DNA of 64,000 nt from Lysobacter sp. KIS68-7 (lineage in GTDB: Bacteria > Pseudomonadota > Gammaproteobacteria > Xanthomonadales > Xanthomonadaceae). A program made the translations under genes and the position numbers. The stretch is from positions 2,231,001 to 2,295,000 of the forward strand of contig NZ_CP089925.1 of the NCBI RefSeq assembly GCF_021284745.1. Reading direction: 5' to 3'. A model generated the notes under the pieces. That model ran no database searches. It saw nothing but the letters and a program-made list of their open reading frames with translations, and was not told where the DNA came from. Below are positions 17,235-26,156 of this stretch, piece by piece (positions within the stretch are counted from its first letter, which is position 1; every line of letters starts with the position of its first letter).

Positions 17235-19642
17235 GCGGCCTCCAGCGCCGCGAACACGCGCAGTGCGAGCGCACGCGGCGTGGCCTCGGCGCCTTCCTGC
17301 ACTTCGAGCACGGGCCCGACGCACGCGGGGCAGCCGGCCTTGCAGTCGCAGCGCTCGACGAGTTCGCGCGCCAGTACCACCAGCTCGCGCTGGCGACGCC
17401 ACAAGGGCTCGCTTTGCCCGACGCCGCCGGGATAGTTGTCGTAGAGGTACACCGTGGGCACGAAGCGGTCGTGGACATCGGGATCGCCGATGCCGCCGTC
17501 GGGGCTGCGCAGTTGCCCACGCCCGCGACTGTCCTGCGTGGCGAACCACGCACCGTCGCCACTGCCGACCGCCTTCTGCAGGTCGGCCGCATCGGCCATC
17601 ACCGCGACCTTCGCCACCACGTGCAAGGCATATGCTGCGCCGAGGAAGCCATCCAGTGCGTCCTGGCGCGAAGGGAACCGTGCATCCAGCGCCTCCTGCG
17701 ACAACTGCCACCACAGCGAGGTGGTATGCATTTCCTGGTCGGGCAGGGTGACGGGCCCGTAGCCGATGTTCTCGTGCGTGTAGTAGCGGATCTTCTTGTA
17801 GCCGGCGACGCGGCGCACCACGTGCACTTCACCGTGGTGGCAGGTGCCCTGGCCGGCGATGCAACCATCGAACCGATCCAGCACCTTGAGCTTGGTGTAG
17901 TCGATCGCGTCCGTGTAGTAGTCCACGTGCGTGCGCGTGACGTAGGCCTTGCGGCCTTCCCAGTCCAGGCGTTCCACCTGGTAGGGCGTGGACTGCACCA
18001 TGTGGATCGCGCCTTCGTAGAGCATCAGCGGCGCGGAGGAATAGTCGACCTCGGCGATGATCACCTGGCGCCCGTCGGTGCGATCCACGACGACGAAGTT
18101 GCCGTCCGCCACCGAGCGCAGGCTCACGGCGTTGGCCGGATAACTGTCCGCGATCCATTCCCAGCGGCCACCTTCCGGATGCACGACGCCATCCTGTGCG
18201 AGCAGTTCCAGGTAGACCGTCGGATCCACGGGGCCGAAATGTTCGCCTTCGAGGAAGGGCAGTTCGAACGCAGCGCAGCGGACATGATCGAGCAGGATCA
18301 CCGGCTGGTCGGGCGCGATGCGCGCCTGTTCGGGCGTCGCGTTCGAAAAGAACTCCGGATGGCGCACGACGTACTGGTCGAGCGGATCGGAGCTGGCGAC
18401 CATCACGCCCACCGACGCCTGTTGCCGCCGGCCTGCGCGCCCGAAGCGCTGCCACGTCGCCGCCACCGAGCCCGGATACCCGTTGAGCACCACGACATCC
18501 AGGCTGCCGATGTCGACGCCCAGCTCCAGCGCCGAGGTGGACACGATGCCGTCGATCCGACCTTCGCGCATCGCACGTTCCGCTTCCCGGCGTTCCGTCG
18601 GCAGATAACCGCCGCGATAGGCGCGGATGCGCGCGGGCTTGCGCGGATCGTGGTCGAACACGTCCTTCAGGTACTTCGTCAGCACCTCGACCATCGTGCG
18701 CGACTGTGCGAACACGAGCGTCTTGAGCCCCGCGCGGATCGCCGTGCGCGCGATCTTGTTGCTCTGCGAACGCGCGGAGGCGCGCAGGCCCAGGTCGGGA
18801 TTGACCACCGGCGGATTCCACAGCAGCACGTGCTTGTCGCCGGTGGGCGCGCCCGAATCGGTGATCGCGGTGACGTCGGCTTCGAGCAGTGCCTCGGCGT
18901 GGTCCTTCGGATTGCCGATGGTCGCCGAGCACAGGATGAACTGCGGCTTCGCGCCATAGAACGCGCAGACGCGACGCAGGCGACGCAACACGTTGGCCAG
19001 GTGCGAGCCGAACACGCCGCGATAGCTGTGGATCTCGTCGATCACCACGTACTGCAGGTTCTCGAAGAACTGCGCCCACTTGGTGTGGTGCGGCAGGATC
19101 CCCTGGTGGAGCATGTCCGGGTTGCTCACCACGATGTCGCCGTTGAGGCGGATGGCCTGGCGCTGGTCGCCGGGCGTGTCGCCGTCGAAGGTGGCGGCGC
19201 GCAGGCCCAGGTCGCCCGCGCGGTTGAGTTCGATCAGCTCGGCCACCTGGTCCTGCGCGAGCGCCTTGGTCGGGAACAGGTACAGCGCCTTCGCCTGGCG
19301 CGTCATCGCGGCGGCGACCACCGGAAGGGTGTAGCACAGCGATTTGCCGGAGGCGGTGGGCGTGGCGACCACGAGATGTTCGCCCCGCTGGGCGGCGTCC
19401 CACGCCTCGCGCTGGTGTGCATAGAGCTGCGAGACGCCGCGGCTGCGTAGTGCGGCGGCCAGCGCGAGGGGCAACGCGTCGGGCAGCTCGGCATAACGTC
19501 CCTCGCGGCCGGGCAGGACGAAATGGCCGGTGATCAGCGCAGCGTGCTTGCCGGCCAGGCGCGTGGCGAGCGCGCCACCGTCGCCGATGCGCGGGGCGGG
19601 GGGAACGGGGGGTTCGAACAGCGTCAGGGCCTGGGCCTGCAT
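17231..19642 (-). CDS. mrfA: MrfA/YprA-type DEAD/DEAH helicase with DUF1998
   Basis: An 803-residue superfamily 2 helicase. Motif I is ATPTASGKS (~residue 92), motif II VVIDEIHSYRG (~200), motif III CSATIGNP, and the helicase C motif VNLGYPGS-like run VVLNGYPGSVAATWQRFGR ends with the arginine finger GRAGR. The C-terminal 250 residues are the DUF1998-type region with a four-Cys cluster CDCKAGCPAC near residue 775, a likely zinc site. I use ATG 19642 (MQAQALTLFEPPVP); the upstream 66 codons are unconserved and reach into the divergent pssA promoter. The overlap with mrfB and the domain layout match the mitomycin repair helicase MrfA. Confidence 0.88.
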   Translation of the reverse strand: MQAQALTLFEPPVPPAPRIGDGGALATRLAGKHAALITGHFVLPGREGRYAELPDALPLALAAALRSRGVSQLYAHQREAWDAAQRGEHLVVATPTASGKSLCYTLPVVAAAMTRQAKALYLFPTKALAQDQVAELIELNRAGDLGLRAATFDGDTPGDQRQAIRLNGDIVVSNPDMLHQGILPHHTKWAQFFENLQYVVIDEIHSYRGVFGSHLANVLRRLRRVCAFYGAKPQFILCSATIGNPKDHAEALLEADVTAITDSGAPTGDKHVLLWNPPVVNPDLGLRASARSQSNKIARTAIRAGLKTLVFAQSRTMVEVLTKYLKDVFDHDPRKPARIRAYRGGYLPTERREAERAMREGRIDGIVSTSALELGVDIGSLDVVVLNGYPGSVAATWQRFGRAGRRQQASVGVMVASSDPLDQYVVRHPEFFSNATPEQARIAPDQPVILLDHVRCAAFELPFLEGEHFGPVDPTVYLELLAQDGVVHPEGGRWEWIADSYPANAVSLRSVADGNFVVVDRTDGRQVIIAEVDYSSAPLMLYEGAIHMVQSTPYQVERLDWEGRKAYVTRTHVDYYTDAIDYTKLKVLDRFDGCIAGQGTCHHGEVHVVRRVAGYKKIRYYTHENIGYGPVTLPDQEMHTTSLWWQLSQEALDARFPSRQDALDGFLGAAYALHVVAKVAVMADAADLQKAVGSGDGAWFATQDSRGRGQLRSPDGGIGDPDVHDRFVPTVYLYDNYPGGVGQSEPLWRRQRELVVLARELVERCDCKAGCPACVGPVLEVQEGAEATPRALALRVFAALEAA

Positions 19643-19798
19643 GGGCGTCGCGCTCTCTCTTGGCGATGCGCGCTGTTGTAGGCAGCTGATGTCGCAAGGG
19701 CTGAGATGCCGGCAGGGGCCCCGCCGACTGCATGCCGCGGTTGCGATGTTCACACTGCCTTTGGCACCCTGCGCGACTCCACAAGGAGTTGGACCGGC

Positions 19799-20419
19799 AT
19801 GCAGCGACCCCGCCACTTCTCGATGCTGCGCGACTTCCACCTGGCGGATTGGTTCACCCTCGCCAACGCGTTCTGCGGCACCGGGGCCATCTTCGCGGCC
19901 ATGCGCTTCCTGCAGGAGGGCGTGGTGCGCGACCTGCTGGTGGGCATGGCGCTGATCCCGCTCGCTTTCATCTTCGATGCGCTCGACGGGCGCGTCGCCC
20001 GCTGGCGCAAGTCGGCCTCCACGCTGGGCCGCGAGCTCGATTCGCTCGCCGACGTCATTTCCTTCGGCGTCGCGCCCGCCGCGCTCGGCTATGCCTGCGG
20101 CCTGCAGGGCGGCTGGGACTGGGTGGTGCTGTCATACTTCGTCGGTTGCGGCGTGAGCCGGTTGGCGCGCTACAACGTGACGGCCGAGCAACTCTCCGGC
20201 GACGACGACAAGGTGAAGTTCTTCGAAGGCACGCCGATCCCGTCGAGCCTGCTGATCGTGGTGATGCTCGCCATTGCCGCATTGCAGGACCGGATCGGCG
20301 CAGACCTGTGGTTCGGCGTGGTGCACCTCGGCCCCTGGCAGCTGCACCCGCTCGTCCTCGTCTTCGCGCTGAGCGGCTCGCTGATGATCAGCAAGACGCT
20401 GCGCATTCCGAAACTCTGA
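19799..20419 (+). CDS. pssA: CDP-diacylglycerol-serine O-phosphatidyltransferase
   Basis: This membrane enzyme makes phosphatidylserine, the precursor of phosphatidylethanolamine. The 206-residue product has the complete CDP-alcohol phosphotransferase signature D-x2-DG-x2-AR-x8-G-x3-D-x3-D at about residues 58-82 (DALDGRVAR ... GRELDSLAD) and several hydrophobic helices. I start at ATG 19799, with AAGGAG at 19782-19787. The gene is divergent from mrfA and followed 14 bases later by phaE. It belongs to the small integral-membrane PssA type, not the E. coli phospholipase-D type. Confidence 0.92.
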   Translation: MQRPRHFSMLRDFHLADWFTLANAFCGTGAIFAAMRFLQEGVVRDLLVGMALIPLAFIFDALDGRVARWRKSASTLGRELDSLADVISFGVAPAALGYACGLQGGWDWVVLSYFVGCGVSRLARYNVTAEQLSGDDDKVKFFEGTPIPSSLLIVVMLAIAALQDRIGADLWFGVVHLGPWQLHPLVLVFALSGSLMISKTLRIPKL

Positions 20420-20433
20420 AGCAAGGAACATCG

Positions 20434-21486
20434 ATGGATCCGTCCCGCGAATTCGAACAGCTCGCGCGCCAGTACTGGAGCGCGTGGGGCGACATGCTCC
20501 GTACCGGCGTCCCCGCCGGCGCGAAGGCCGATGCCCAATCCGGCGCGCAGGCCTGGCACGACGCCGTGGATTGGTGGATGCAGCTCGCACACGGGCAGCG
20601 TTCGGAGGTCAATGCCGCGGTGGATCGCTTCAACAGCCAGGCGCGCAGCTGGTACGGCGCGATGCAGGACGTCGCCGCGCGCTTCGCCGGCCAGGATGCC
20701 GCCGCGAGCGACATCGCCAAGGCCTGGAAGCAGGCGCTGGGCGCGGTGGGCGAAAACCCGTTCCCCGAACTCTTCCGTGCAATGCGCGGGCAGGGCCAGC
20801 AGGGCCTGGACCAGTGGATCGAGGATGCCTCGCCGTTCCTGGATGCATGGAAGCGCGAGGCGACCTCGTGGCTGGGCATGCCGGCCTTCGGCTTCGCGCG
20901 CGAACACCAGGAGCGTTTGCAGAAGCTCGCGCTCGCGCAGATCGACCTCCAGCAGCAGAACAGCGCCTACAACGCGCTGATGCTGAAGTCGGGACAGCGT
21001 GCGTACGAGTTGTTCGAAAAGAAGCTGGGCGAACGCAGCGCGCCGGGCAAGCAGCTCACGTCGGCCCGCGCCCTGTTCGACCTGTGGATCGATGCGGCGG
21101 AAGAAGCTTATGCGGAGATCGCGCTTTCGCCCGAGTTCCGCGCCGTCTACGGCCGCCTCGTCGACGCGCAGATGCGCGTGCGCGGCGGCGTGCAGGGCGA
21201 AGTGGAGCACATGACCGGCCAGCTCGGCATGCCCACGCGCAGCGAGGTCGACGCGGCGCACAAGAAGATCGCCCAGCTCGAACGCGAAGTGCGGAAGCTG
21301 CGCGATGCGCTGGCGACGCAGGGCGCCGCGAAGTCGGAACCCGCGCCGCATGCCACGAAGGCAAGCGCCGGCAAGCCATCCGCGAACGCGCGCCCGGACG
21401 AGCCCTCGCTGAAGGTGCAGGGCGACAAGATCCTCGGCAGCCGCAAGCCGGCCGCGAAAAAGACCACGAAGGGGAAGAAGGCATGA
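20434..21486 (+). CDS. phaE: Class III PHA synthase subunit PhaE
   Basis: PhaE is the accessory subunit of class III polyhydroxyalkanoate synthase. The product is 350 residues from ATG 20434 (preceded by AAGGAA at 20423-20428). It is largely helical with many Gln, Ala and Trp, has a predicted coiled coil at about residues 270-300 (IAQLEREVRKLRDAL) and a Lys/Ala-rich C-terminal tail ending KPAAKKTTKGKKA. It is longer than the Allochromatium PhaE because of that basic tail, which could touch DNA or granule proteins. The stop overlaps the phaC start (ATGA). Confidence 0.88.
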   Translation: MDPSREFEQLARQYWSAWGDMLRTGVPAGAKADAQSGAQAWHDAVDWWMQLAHGQRSEVNAAVDRFNSQARSWYGAMQDVAARFAGQDAAASDIAKAWKQALGAVGENPFPELFRAMRGQGQQGLDQWIEDASPFLDAWKREATSWLGMPAFGFAREHQERLQKLALAQIDLQQQNSAYNALMLKSGQRAYELFEKKLGERSAPGKQLTSARALFDLWIDAAEEAYAEIALSPEFRAVYGRLVDAQMRVRGGVQGEVEHMTGQLGMPTRSEVDAAHKKIAQLEREVRKLRDALATQGAAKSEPAPHATKASAGKPSANARPDEPSLKVQGDKILGSRKPAAKKTTKGKKA

Positions 21487-22559
21487 CGCTGCATCCGCAG
21501 GGCCCGCTCGACATCAGCCCCGAAGCGCTCGCCGACGAAGCGCTCAAGGTCCAGCAGAAACTCGGCGCGGGCTTGAACACGCTGCGCGAAGTCGATGACG
21601 TCGATTACGGCGCGACGACCAAGGAAGCCGTGTGGTCCGACGGCAAGGTGGTGCTCTACCGCTATCGCGGCGAACAGGCGCCGACCGCGAAGGTCCCGCT
21701 GCTGATCAGCTACGCGCTGGTCAATCGGCCCTACATGGTCGACCTGCAAAGCGATCGTTCCATCGTGCGCGGGCTGCTCGCGCGCGGTGAAGACGTCTAC
21801 ATCATGGACTGGGGCTATCCGGATCGCTCGGATCGCTACCTCACGCTCGAGGATTACGTCGAACGCTTCCTCGGCGGCGCGATCGATTACCTGCGGCGCA
21901 CGCACGGGCTGGATGCGATCAACCTGCTGGGCATCTGCCAGGGCGGCGCGTTCTCGCTGTGCTACGCCTCGCTGCACCCGGCCAAGATCCGCAACCTCAT
22001 CACCATGGTCACGCCGGTGGACTTCCACACCGACGACAACATGCTGTCGCACTGGACGCGGTCGATGGACGTCGACCTGTTCGTCGACACGCTCGGCAAC
22101 GTACCCGCCGACCTGATGAACTGGTGCTACCTCACGCTGAAGCCGGCACGCCTGTTCGTGCAGAAGTACGTCGGCCTCGTCGACATCCTCGACGACAAGA
22201 AGGCGGTCGAGGACTTCCTGCGCATGGAGAAGTGGATCTTCGATTCGCCGGACCAGGCGGGCGAGGCCTTCCGCCAGTTCGTCAAGCAGTTCTACCAAGC
22301 GAACGGATTCGTCAACGGCGGCGTGACCATCGGCGATCGCGAAGTGCACCTGGGCATGATCGAAATGCCGGTGCTCAACATCTTCGCCGAGCAGGACCAC
22401 CTGGTGCCGCCGGCGGCCTCGAAGGCACTGCGCGGGTTGGTCGGCACGACCGACTACACCGAGCTGTCGTTCAAGGGCGGCCACATCGGCATCTACGTCT
22501 CCGGCCGCGCGCAGAAGGAAGTGCCGCAGACGATCCGCGATTGGTTGGCGCAACGCTGA
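21483..22559 (+). CDS. phaC: Class III PHA synthase catalytic subunit PhaC
   Basis: PhaC polymerises (R)-3-hydroxyacyl-CoA into polyhydroxyalkanoate granules. The 358-residue length and the absence of a long N-terminal domain fit class III. The lipase-like box GICQGG carries the nucleophilic Cys (~residue 147); the general-base Asp is in FAEQDHLVPP (~304) and the His in SFKGGHIGIYVSG (~330). Translation is coupled to phaE by a 4-bp overlap, and both subunits are needed for activity in this class. Confidence 0.95.
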   Translation: MTLHPQGPLDISPEALADEALKVQQKLGAGLNTLREVDDVDYGATTKEAVWSDGKVVLYRYRGEQAPTAKVPLLISYALVNRPYMVDLQSDRSIVRGLLARGEDVYIMDWGYPDRSDRYLTLEDYVERFLGGAIDYLRRTHGLDAINLLGICQGGAFSLCYASLHPAKIRNLITMVTPVDFHTDDNMLSHWTRSMDVDLFVDTLGNVPADLMNWCYLTLKPARLFVQKYVGLVDILDDKKAVEDFLRMEKWIFDSPDQAGEAFRQFVKQFYQANGFVNGGVTIGDREVHLGMIEMPVLNIFAEQDHLVPPAASKALRGLVGTTDYTELSFKGGHIGIYVSGRAQKEVPQTIRDWLAQR

Positions 22560-22564
22560 CGCCC

Positions 22565-23026
22565 ATGTCGCCGGCGCTGCTGCGTGCACTGCGCGTCGTC
22601 GGCATGGCATGGACCTTGCCGAACACCTTGGTGGGATTGATCGCGGGCACGGTGGGAATCGCATTCGGCGCACACGCGCATGTGCGCCGGCGCGAATGCG
22701 CGATCGTGTTCCACCGCTGGCCGTGGGGGCCGGGCGGTGCGATCACCTTCGGCAACACCATCCTGCACACGGGCGACACGCTCGACTCGCCTTGCGTGAC
22801 CTATGCGCATCGCGCGGGGCAGGCGGACGAGCCGACGATCCTGATGTCGGACCACGAACGTGCGCATGTCTTCCAGTACATGGTGCTGGGCCCGCTGTTC
22901 CTGCCGCTGTATCTGTTGTTCGGTGGGATCAGCGTGCGCAATCGCTTCGAGCGCGCGGCGGATCGTTATGCGTTGACGGGGAAAGGTTGGTGGCCGTGGG
23001 GAGCGCGAACTCAGCAGCCGGTTTGA
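22565..23026 (+). CDS. Small membrane protein with HExxH motif, next to phaC
   Basis: A 153-residue protein starting 5 bases after phaC (MSPALLRALRVVGMAWTLPN). It has one or two N-terminal hydrophobic helices (residues ~10-40), a central soluble segment, the motif DHERAHVFQYMVLG (~97-110) that reads HERAH, i.e. HExxH, followed by a hydrophobic stretch (LFLPLYLLFGG) and a conserved-looking NRFERAADRYAL segment (~128-139) containing a possible third ligand Glu. This looks like a minimal integral-membrane metallopeptidase core, but I cannot name the family and the assignment is tentative. It is very likely in the pssA-phaEC transcript. Confidence 0.65.
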   Translation: MSPALLRALRVVGMAWTLPNTLVGLIAGTVGIAFGAHAHVRRRECAIVFHRWPWGPGGAITFGNTILHTGDTLDSPCVTYAHRAGQADEPTILMSDHERAHVFQYMVLGPLFLPLYLLFGGISVRNRFERAADRYALTGKGWWPWGARTQQPV

Positions 23027-23381
23027 CGGTCGCATCACGGTTGCTGGCGTAGCTTCGGCAACCGTCAAGGAAAGCCGCGAGACGTTCCGAGAAACAACAG
23101 GTTTCGACGAACAAGACAAACCGCCGGACGACCTTGGCAAAGCGGAAGGCTCGATCCCCTCCAGGCCCTTGAAAAAGGCTTGCGAGATCGGGCCTTCTTT
23201 TTTGCGTGGCAAAAAAGAAGGCCCGAACTTTGCGCAGCAAAGTTCGCCGGGTGGTTGCAGGCCTTAACCCCGGCGCTGTCGCGCCGCCCCCTTCAACAAG
23301 AAGGGGGCCGGTGCCACCCGATGGTTGCGCGGCGATTTGTGTGGGGGCATTGTCGGGGCCATTCAGCGGAGGGCGTCGCAG
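23027..23381. other. 355-bp gene-free region with repeated hairpins
   Basis: No gene is supported here. The stretch holds an 8-bp inverted repeat at 23037-23065 (ACGGTTGC / GCAACCGT), the tandem hairpins described in the next entry (23190-23245), and an 8-bp stem CCCCCTTC / GAAGGGGG with a 5-base loop at 23287-23307. Short open frames across it (for example FFFAWQKRRPELCAAKF) are the kind produced by extragenic palindromic repeats rather than genes. It separates the PHA operon from the VOC gene and probably ends transcription of the former. Confidence 0.6.
23190..23245. repeat. Two perfect tandem hairpins
   Basis: Hairpin 1 (23190-23224) is a perfect 14-bp stem, GGGCCTTCTTTTTT / AAAAAAGAAGGCCC, with a 7-base loop. 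Hairpin 2 (23225-23245) follows with no gap: GAACTTTGC / GCAAAGTTC with a 3-base loop. The long A/T blocks in hairpin 1 could terminate transcription in either direction, but the exact pairing of two adjacent stems suggests a repeated extragenic element. Confidence 0.65.
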
Positions 23382-23768
23382 ATGGGCGAGCAATTCTTCC
23401 AGGTCACCCCTTTCATGCTGGTGCCCGACCTCGCGAAGGCGCTGGCCTTCTTCGACGATATCCTCGGGTTCAAGGCGACGTATCGCCAGGACAACTACGC
23501 CTACGTGACGCGCGACGGCGTGGCGTTCCGGATCCTGGAGGAAGGCGAGGGGAATCCCTTCCAGCCGGGGACGCGGCGGTTCGCGTATTACGTCGACGTG
23601 CGGGATGTCGATGCGTTGTACGCCGAGCTGAAGCCGAAGCTCGACACGCTGCCGCCGCGCGACGTGCACGGACCCGCGGACAAGGAATACCACCAGCGCG
23701 AGTTGCTGGTGCTCGCGCCGGATGGAAACCTGATTGCGTTCGGGCAGGCGATCGAGCCGGCGGGCTAG
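23382..23768 (+). CDS. VOC-superfamily (glyoxalase/bleomycin resistance-like) protein
   Basis: A 128-residue protein with one vicinal oxygen chelate unit: FMLVPDLAKALAFFDDILGF at residues ~10-29, GVAFRILEEGEG in the middle and a C-terminal LVLAPDGNLIAFGQ. The Glu of RELLVLAPDGN and other polar residues could bind metal, but the full glyoxalase I ligand set is not evident. Members act as glyoxalases, dioxygenases or antibiotic-binding proteins, so the substrate is open. ATG 23382 follows GGAGG at 23368-23372. It is convergent with lolD, with only 8 bases between the stops. Confidence 0.85.
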   Translation: MGEQFFQVTPFMLVPDLAKALAFFDDILGFKATYRQDNYAYVTRDGVAFRILEEGEGNPFQPGTRRFAYYVDVRDVDALYAELKPKLDTLPPRDVHGPADKEYHQRELLVLAPDGNLIAFGQAIEPAG

Positions 23769-23776
23769 CCGCCGAA

Positions 23777-24469
23777 TCAGACGTCGCTGGGTGCGACTTC
23801 CCGCAACTTCCCTTCATGCAGTTCGAGCACGCGGTCCAGGCGGCGCGCCAGGCTGCGGTCGTGCGTCACCAGCACCAGGCTGGTGCGCTGTGCGTGGTTG
23901 AGCTCGAGCATCTGCGCGAACACGTTCGCTGCGGTCTTCTCGTCGAGGTTGCCGGTGGGTTCGTCGCCGAGCACGCAGGCCGGCTTGTTCACGAGCGCAC
24001 GCGCCACCGCGGTGCGCTGGCGCTCGCCGCCGGAGAGTTCGCCCGGCTTGTGCTGCAGGCGATGGCCGAGGCCGACCGACTCCAGCAATTCCTGCGCGCG
24101 CGTCTGCGCTGCGGGGATCGGCGTGCCGTTGAGCAGCACCGGGAGCATCACGTTCTCCAGCGCCGTGAATTCCGGCAGCAGGTGGTGGAACTGGTAGACG
24201 AATCCGAGTGCCTTGTTGCGCAGCCTGCCGCGCGCGGCGTCGGACAAGGTGCTCATCTGCTGGCCGGCCACCCAGACATCGCCCGCGGTGGGGATGTCGA
24301 GGCCGCCGAGCAGGTGCAGCAGGGTGCTCTTGCCGGCGCCCGAAGCGCCGAGCACCGCCACGGTTTCGCCTTCCGCCACCGACAGGTGCAGGTCGTGGAA
24401 GACGTGGGTGCGCAGCGATCCCTCGGAATAGGTCTTGGCCAGGCCGTCGGCGCGCAGGACGTCATTCAT
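23777..24469 (-). CDS. lolD: Lipoprotein-releasing ABC transporter ATPase LolD
   Basis: LolD powers extraction of outer-membrane lipoproteins from the inner membrane for transfer to LolA. The 230-residue product has Walker [10 protein letters not shown] (~residue 41), Q-loop [11 protein letters not shown], signature LSGGERQR (~144) and Walker [13 protein letters not shown] (~165-176), all as in the LolD/MacB subfamily. Its start overlaps the end of the permease gene by 8 bases, so the two are coupled. Confidence 0.95.
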   Translation of the reverse strand: MNDVLRADGLAKTYSEGSLRTHVFHDLHLSVAEGETVAVLGASGAGKSTLLHLLGGLDIPTAGDVWVAGQQMSTLSDAARGRLRNKALGFVYQFHHLLPEFTALENVMLPVLLNGTPIPAAQTRAQELLESVGLGHRLQHKPGELSGGERQRTAVARALVNKPACVLGDEPTGNLDEKTAANVFAQMLELNHAQRTSLVLVTHDRSLARRLDRVLELHEGKLREVAPSDV

Positions 24470-25703
24470 AGCGCAGCGCCTCCGCCGGCGCCGTGCGCGC
24501 CGCGCGCCACGCCGGATACAGCGTGGCGATGAAGGCCATGCCGAGCGCCACGAGCGCGATGGTCGCCACGTCGTCCGGTTTCATTTCCGTGGGCAGGCCG
24601 GTGATGTAGTACACGTCCTCGGGCAGCAGCTGCACGCCGAGGACGCGTTCGATCAGCGACAGGATGCCATCCAGGTTGAGCGTGAGCAGCACGCCGCCGA
24701 TCACGCCGAGCACGGTGCCGATGATGCCGATGAGCGTGCCCTGGACCATGAACACCTGCATCACGCCGCGCGGCGTGAGGCCCAGCGTGCGCAGGATGGC
24801 GATGTCCGCCTGTTTGTCGGTCACCAGCATCACCTGCGAGGACACGAGGTTGAACGCGCCCATCGCGATCAGCAGCGAGAGCAGGATCGCCATCACCGTC
24901 TTTTCCATCTTCAGCGCGCGGAACATGTTGGCGTTCTCGCGCGTCCAGTCGCTGACGCTGTAGGGGCCGGGCAACTTCAGCGCCAGCTCGCGGGCGACGT
25001 CGAAGGCCTTGTCCATGTCGTACAGCTTCAGGCGCACGCCGGTGACGCCGTCGCCCATGCGCATCAGGCGCTGCGCGTCCTGCAGGTGCACGACGGCCAG
25101 GCCCTTGTCGAATTCGTTGTAGCCGGCCTCGAACAGGCCCGTCACCTTGAAGCGCTTGAACTGCGGCATCGCGCCCATCGGCGTGGCCTGCAGGTCGGTG
25201 GTCACCACGACGCTGTCCCCGACGTTCACGCCGAGCCACAAGGCCAGCTCTCGCCCGAGCACGATGTTGAATTCCCCGGGCTTCAGCGAGTCGATGGAGC
25301 CATCGACCATTTTCTTGCCGAGCACCGAGACCTTGGCTTCTTCCGCAGGCAGGATGCCGCGGATGATCGCCGGCTGGTTGCGCGTGCTGCGCAGCAGGCC
25401 CTGGGTTTCGACGTAAGGCGCGGCGCCGGCGACGCGCTTGTCCTGCGACGCGAGCGCGACCGCGTGCGGCCAGTCGGTGAGCGGCTCGCCGTAACCGCTG
25501 ACGGTCGCGTGGGCGGCCATCTGCAGCATGCGGTCGCGGATCTCGCGCTGGAACCCGCTCATGACCGCGAGCGTGGTGATGAGCGCGGTGACACCGAGCG
25601 CGATGCCCAGGATCGACGCGAGCGAGATGAAGGAGATGAAGCCATTGCGGCGCTTGGCGCGGAGGTAGCGCAGGCCGATGGCGACGGGGATGGGTTTGAA
25701 CAT
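24462..25703 (-). CDS. lolC: Lipoprotein-releasing permease LolC/LolE family
   Basis: A 413-residue inner-membrane permease with the typical four-helix layout: one helix near the N-terminus ([19 protein letters not shown], ~26-45), a periplasmic domain of about 220 residues and three C-terminal helices (~270-300, 315-345, 370-395). The start [19 protein letters not shown] is diagnostic for LolC/E. Only one permease gene is present beside lolD, so the transporter may be built from a single permease (LolF-type homodimer), or the LolE partner lies elsewhere. Confidence 0.93.
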   Translation of the reverse strand: MFKPIPVAIGLRYLRAKRRNGFISFISLASILGIALGVTALITTLAVMSGFQREIRDRMLQMAAHATVSGYGEPLTDWPHAVALASQDKRVAGAAPYVETQGLLRSTRNQPAIIRGILPAEEAKVSVLGKKMVDGSIDSLKPGEFNIVLGRELALWLGVNVGDSVVVTTDLQATPMGAMPQFKRFKVTGLFEAGYNEFDKGLAVVHLQDAQRLMRMGDGVTGVRLKLYDMDKAFDVARELALKLPGPYSVSDWTRENANMFRALKMEKTVMAILLSLLIAMGAFNLVSSQVMLVTDKQADIAILRTLGLTPRGVMQVFMVQGTLIGIIGTVLGVIGGVLLTLNLDGILSLIERVLGVQLLPEDVYYITGLPTEMKPDDVATIALVALGMAFIATLYPAWRAARTAPAEALRYE

Positions 25704-25721
25704 GTGGCGCCTATCGTCGCA

Positions 25722-26156
25722 TCACGTGGGTGTCGGCCGCGAGTGGGTCGCGACGGCGAGCCGCAGGGCGCGGCGACCGGCGGCGTCGAGCGTGTCGGGC
25801 CACCAGGCCAGGCGATGGACGCGCCCGGCTTGGTCGCGCGCCCACAGGAAGGCGAGGGGGCCGCGCCAATGCAGTGTCACCTGCCGGAGCGGGCGCCCAT
25901 CGAGCGTCATGCCGCCTGAATCGATCGCCAACGCACGATGCGCGCGACGCGCTTCGCGACGCGCCTGCAGGACTCCGGCGGTCGCTGCGACCGTGCCGAC
26001 GCCCACGGCCCACGCGACCGGAAGGTCCGAGGCGAGTGCCCCGATCGACGCCAGCATCCCCATCGCCACGAGCACGACGATGGGCCACGCGGAAGGTCGC
26101 CAGGCGACACGGGCTGCGCGGGGTGCGTCCGCGAAACGGGTTCTTCGTTGCTTCAC
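25722..26156 (-). CDS. Small membrane protein, YgfX/CptA-like
   Basis: A 144-residue protein from GTG 26156 (V-KQRRTRFADAPRAARV), 18 bases upstream of the lolC-type gene. Two closely spaced hydrophobic helices (~residues 26-62) follow a basic N-terminus; the soluble C-terminus has LHWRGPLAFLWARD and RLAWWPDTLDAAGRRALRLA, which resemble the conserved end of the YgfX (CptA) family. YgfX works with the SdhE flavinylation factor or as a toxin in E. coli; no sdhE is adjacent here. I offer this as a weak family match; a longer upstream start is possible but adds only Arg-rich, unlikely sequence. Confidence 0.55.
   Translation of the reverse strand: MKQRRTRFADAPRAARVAWRPSAWPIVVLVAMGMLASIGALASDLPVAWAVGVGTVAATAGVLQARREARRAHRALAIDSGGMTLDGRPLRQVTLHWRGPLAFLWARDQAGRVHRLAWWPDTLDAAGRRALRLAVATHSRPTPT

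Noticed and set aside
17414-19450. 678-codon plus-strand frame across the mrfA gene
   Set aside because: Antisense shadow of a helicase with all motifs intact.
23180-23360. Short plus-strand frames through the hairpin region as genes
   Set aside because: Their peptide reflects palindromic repeats (Lys/Phe runs); no start signal and no domain.
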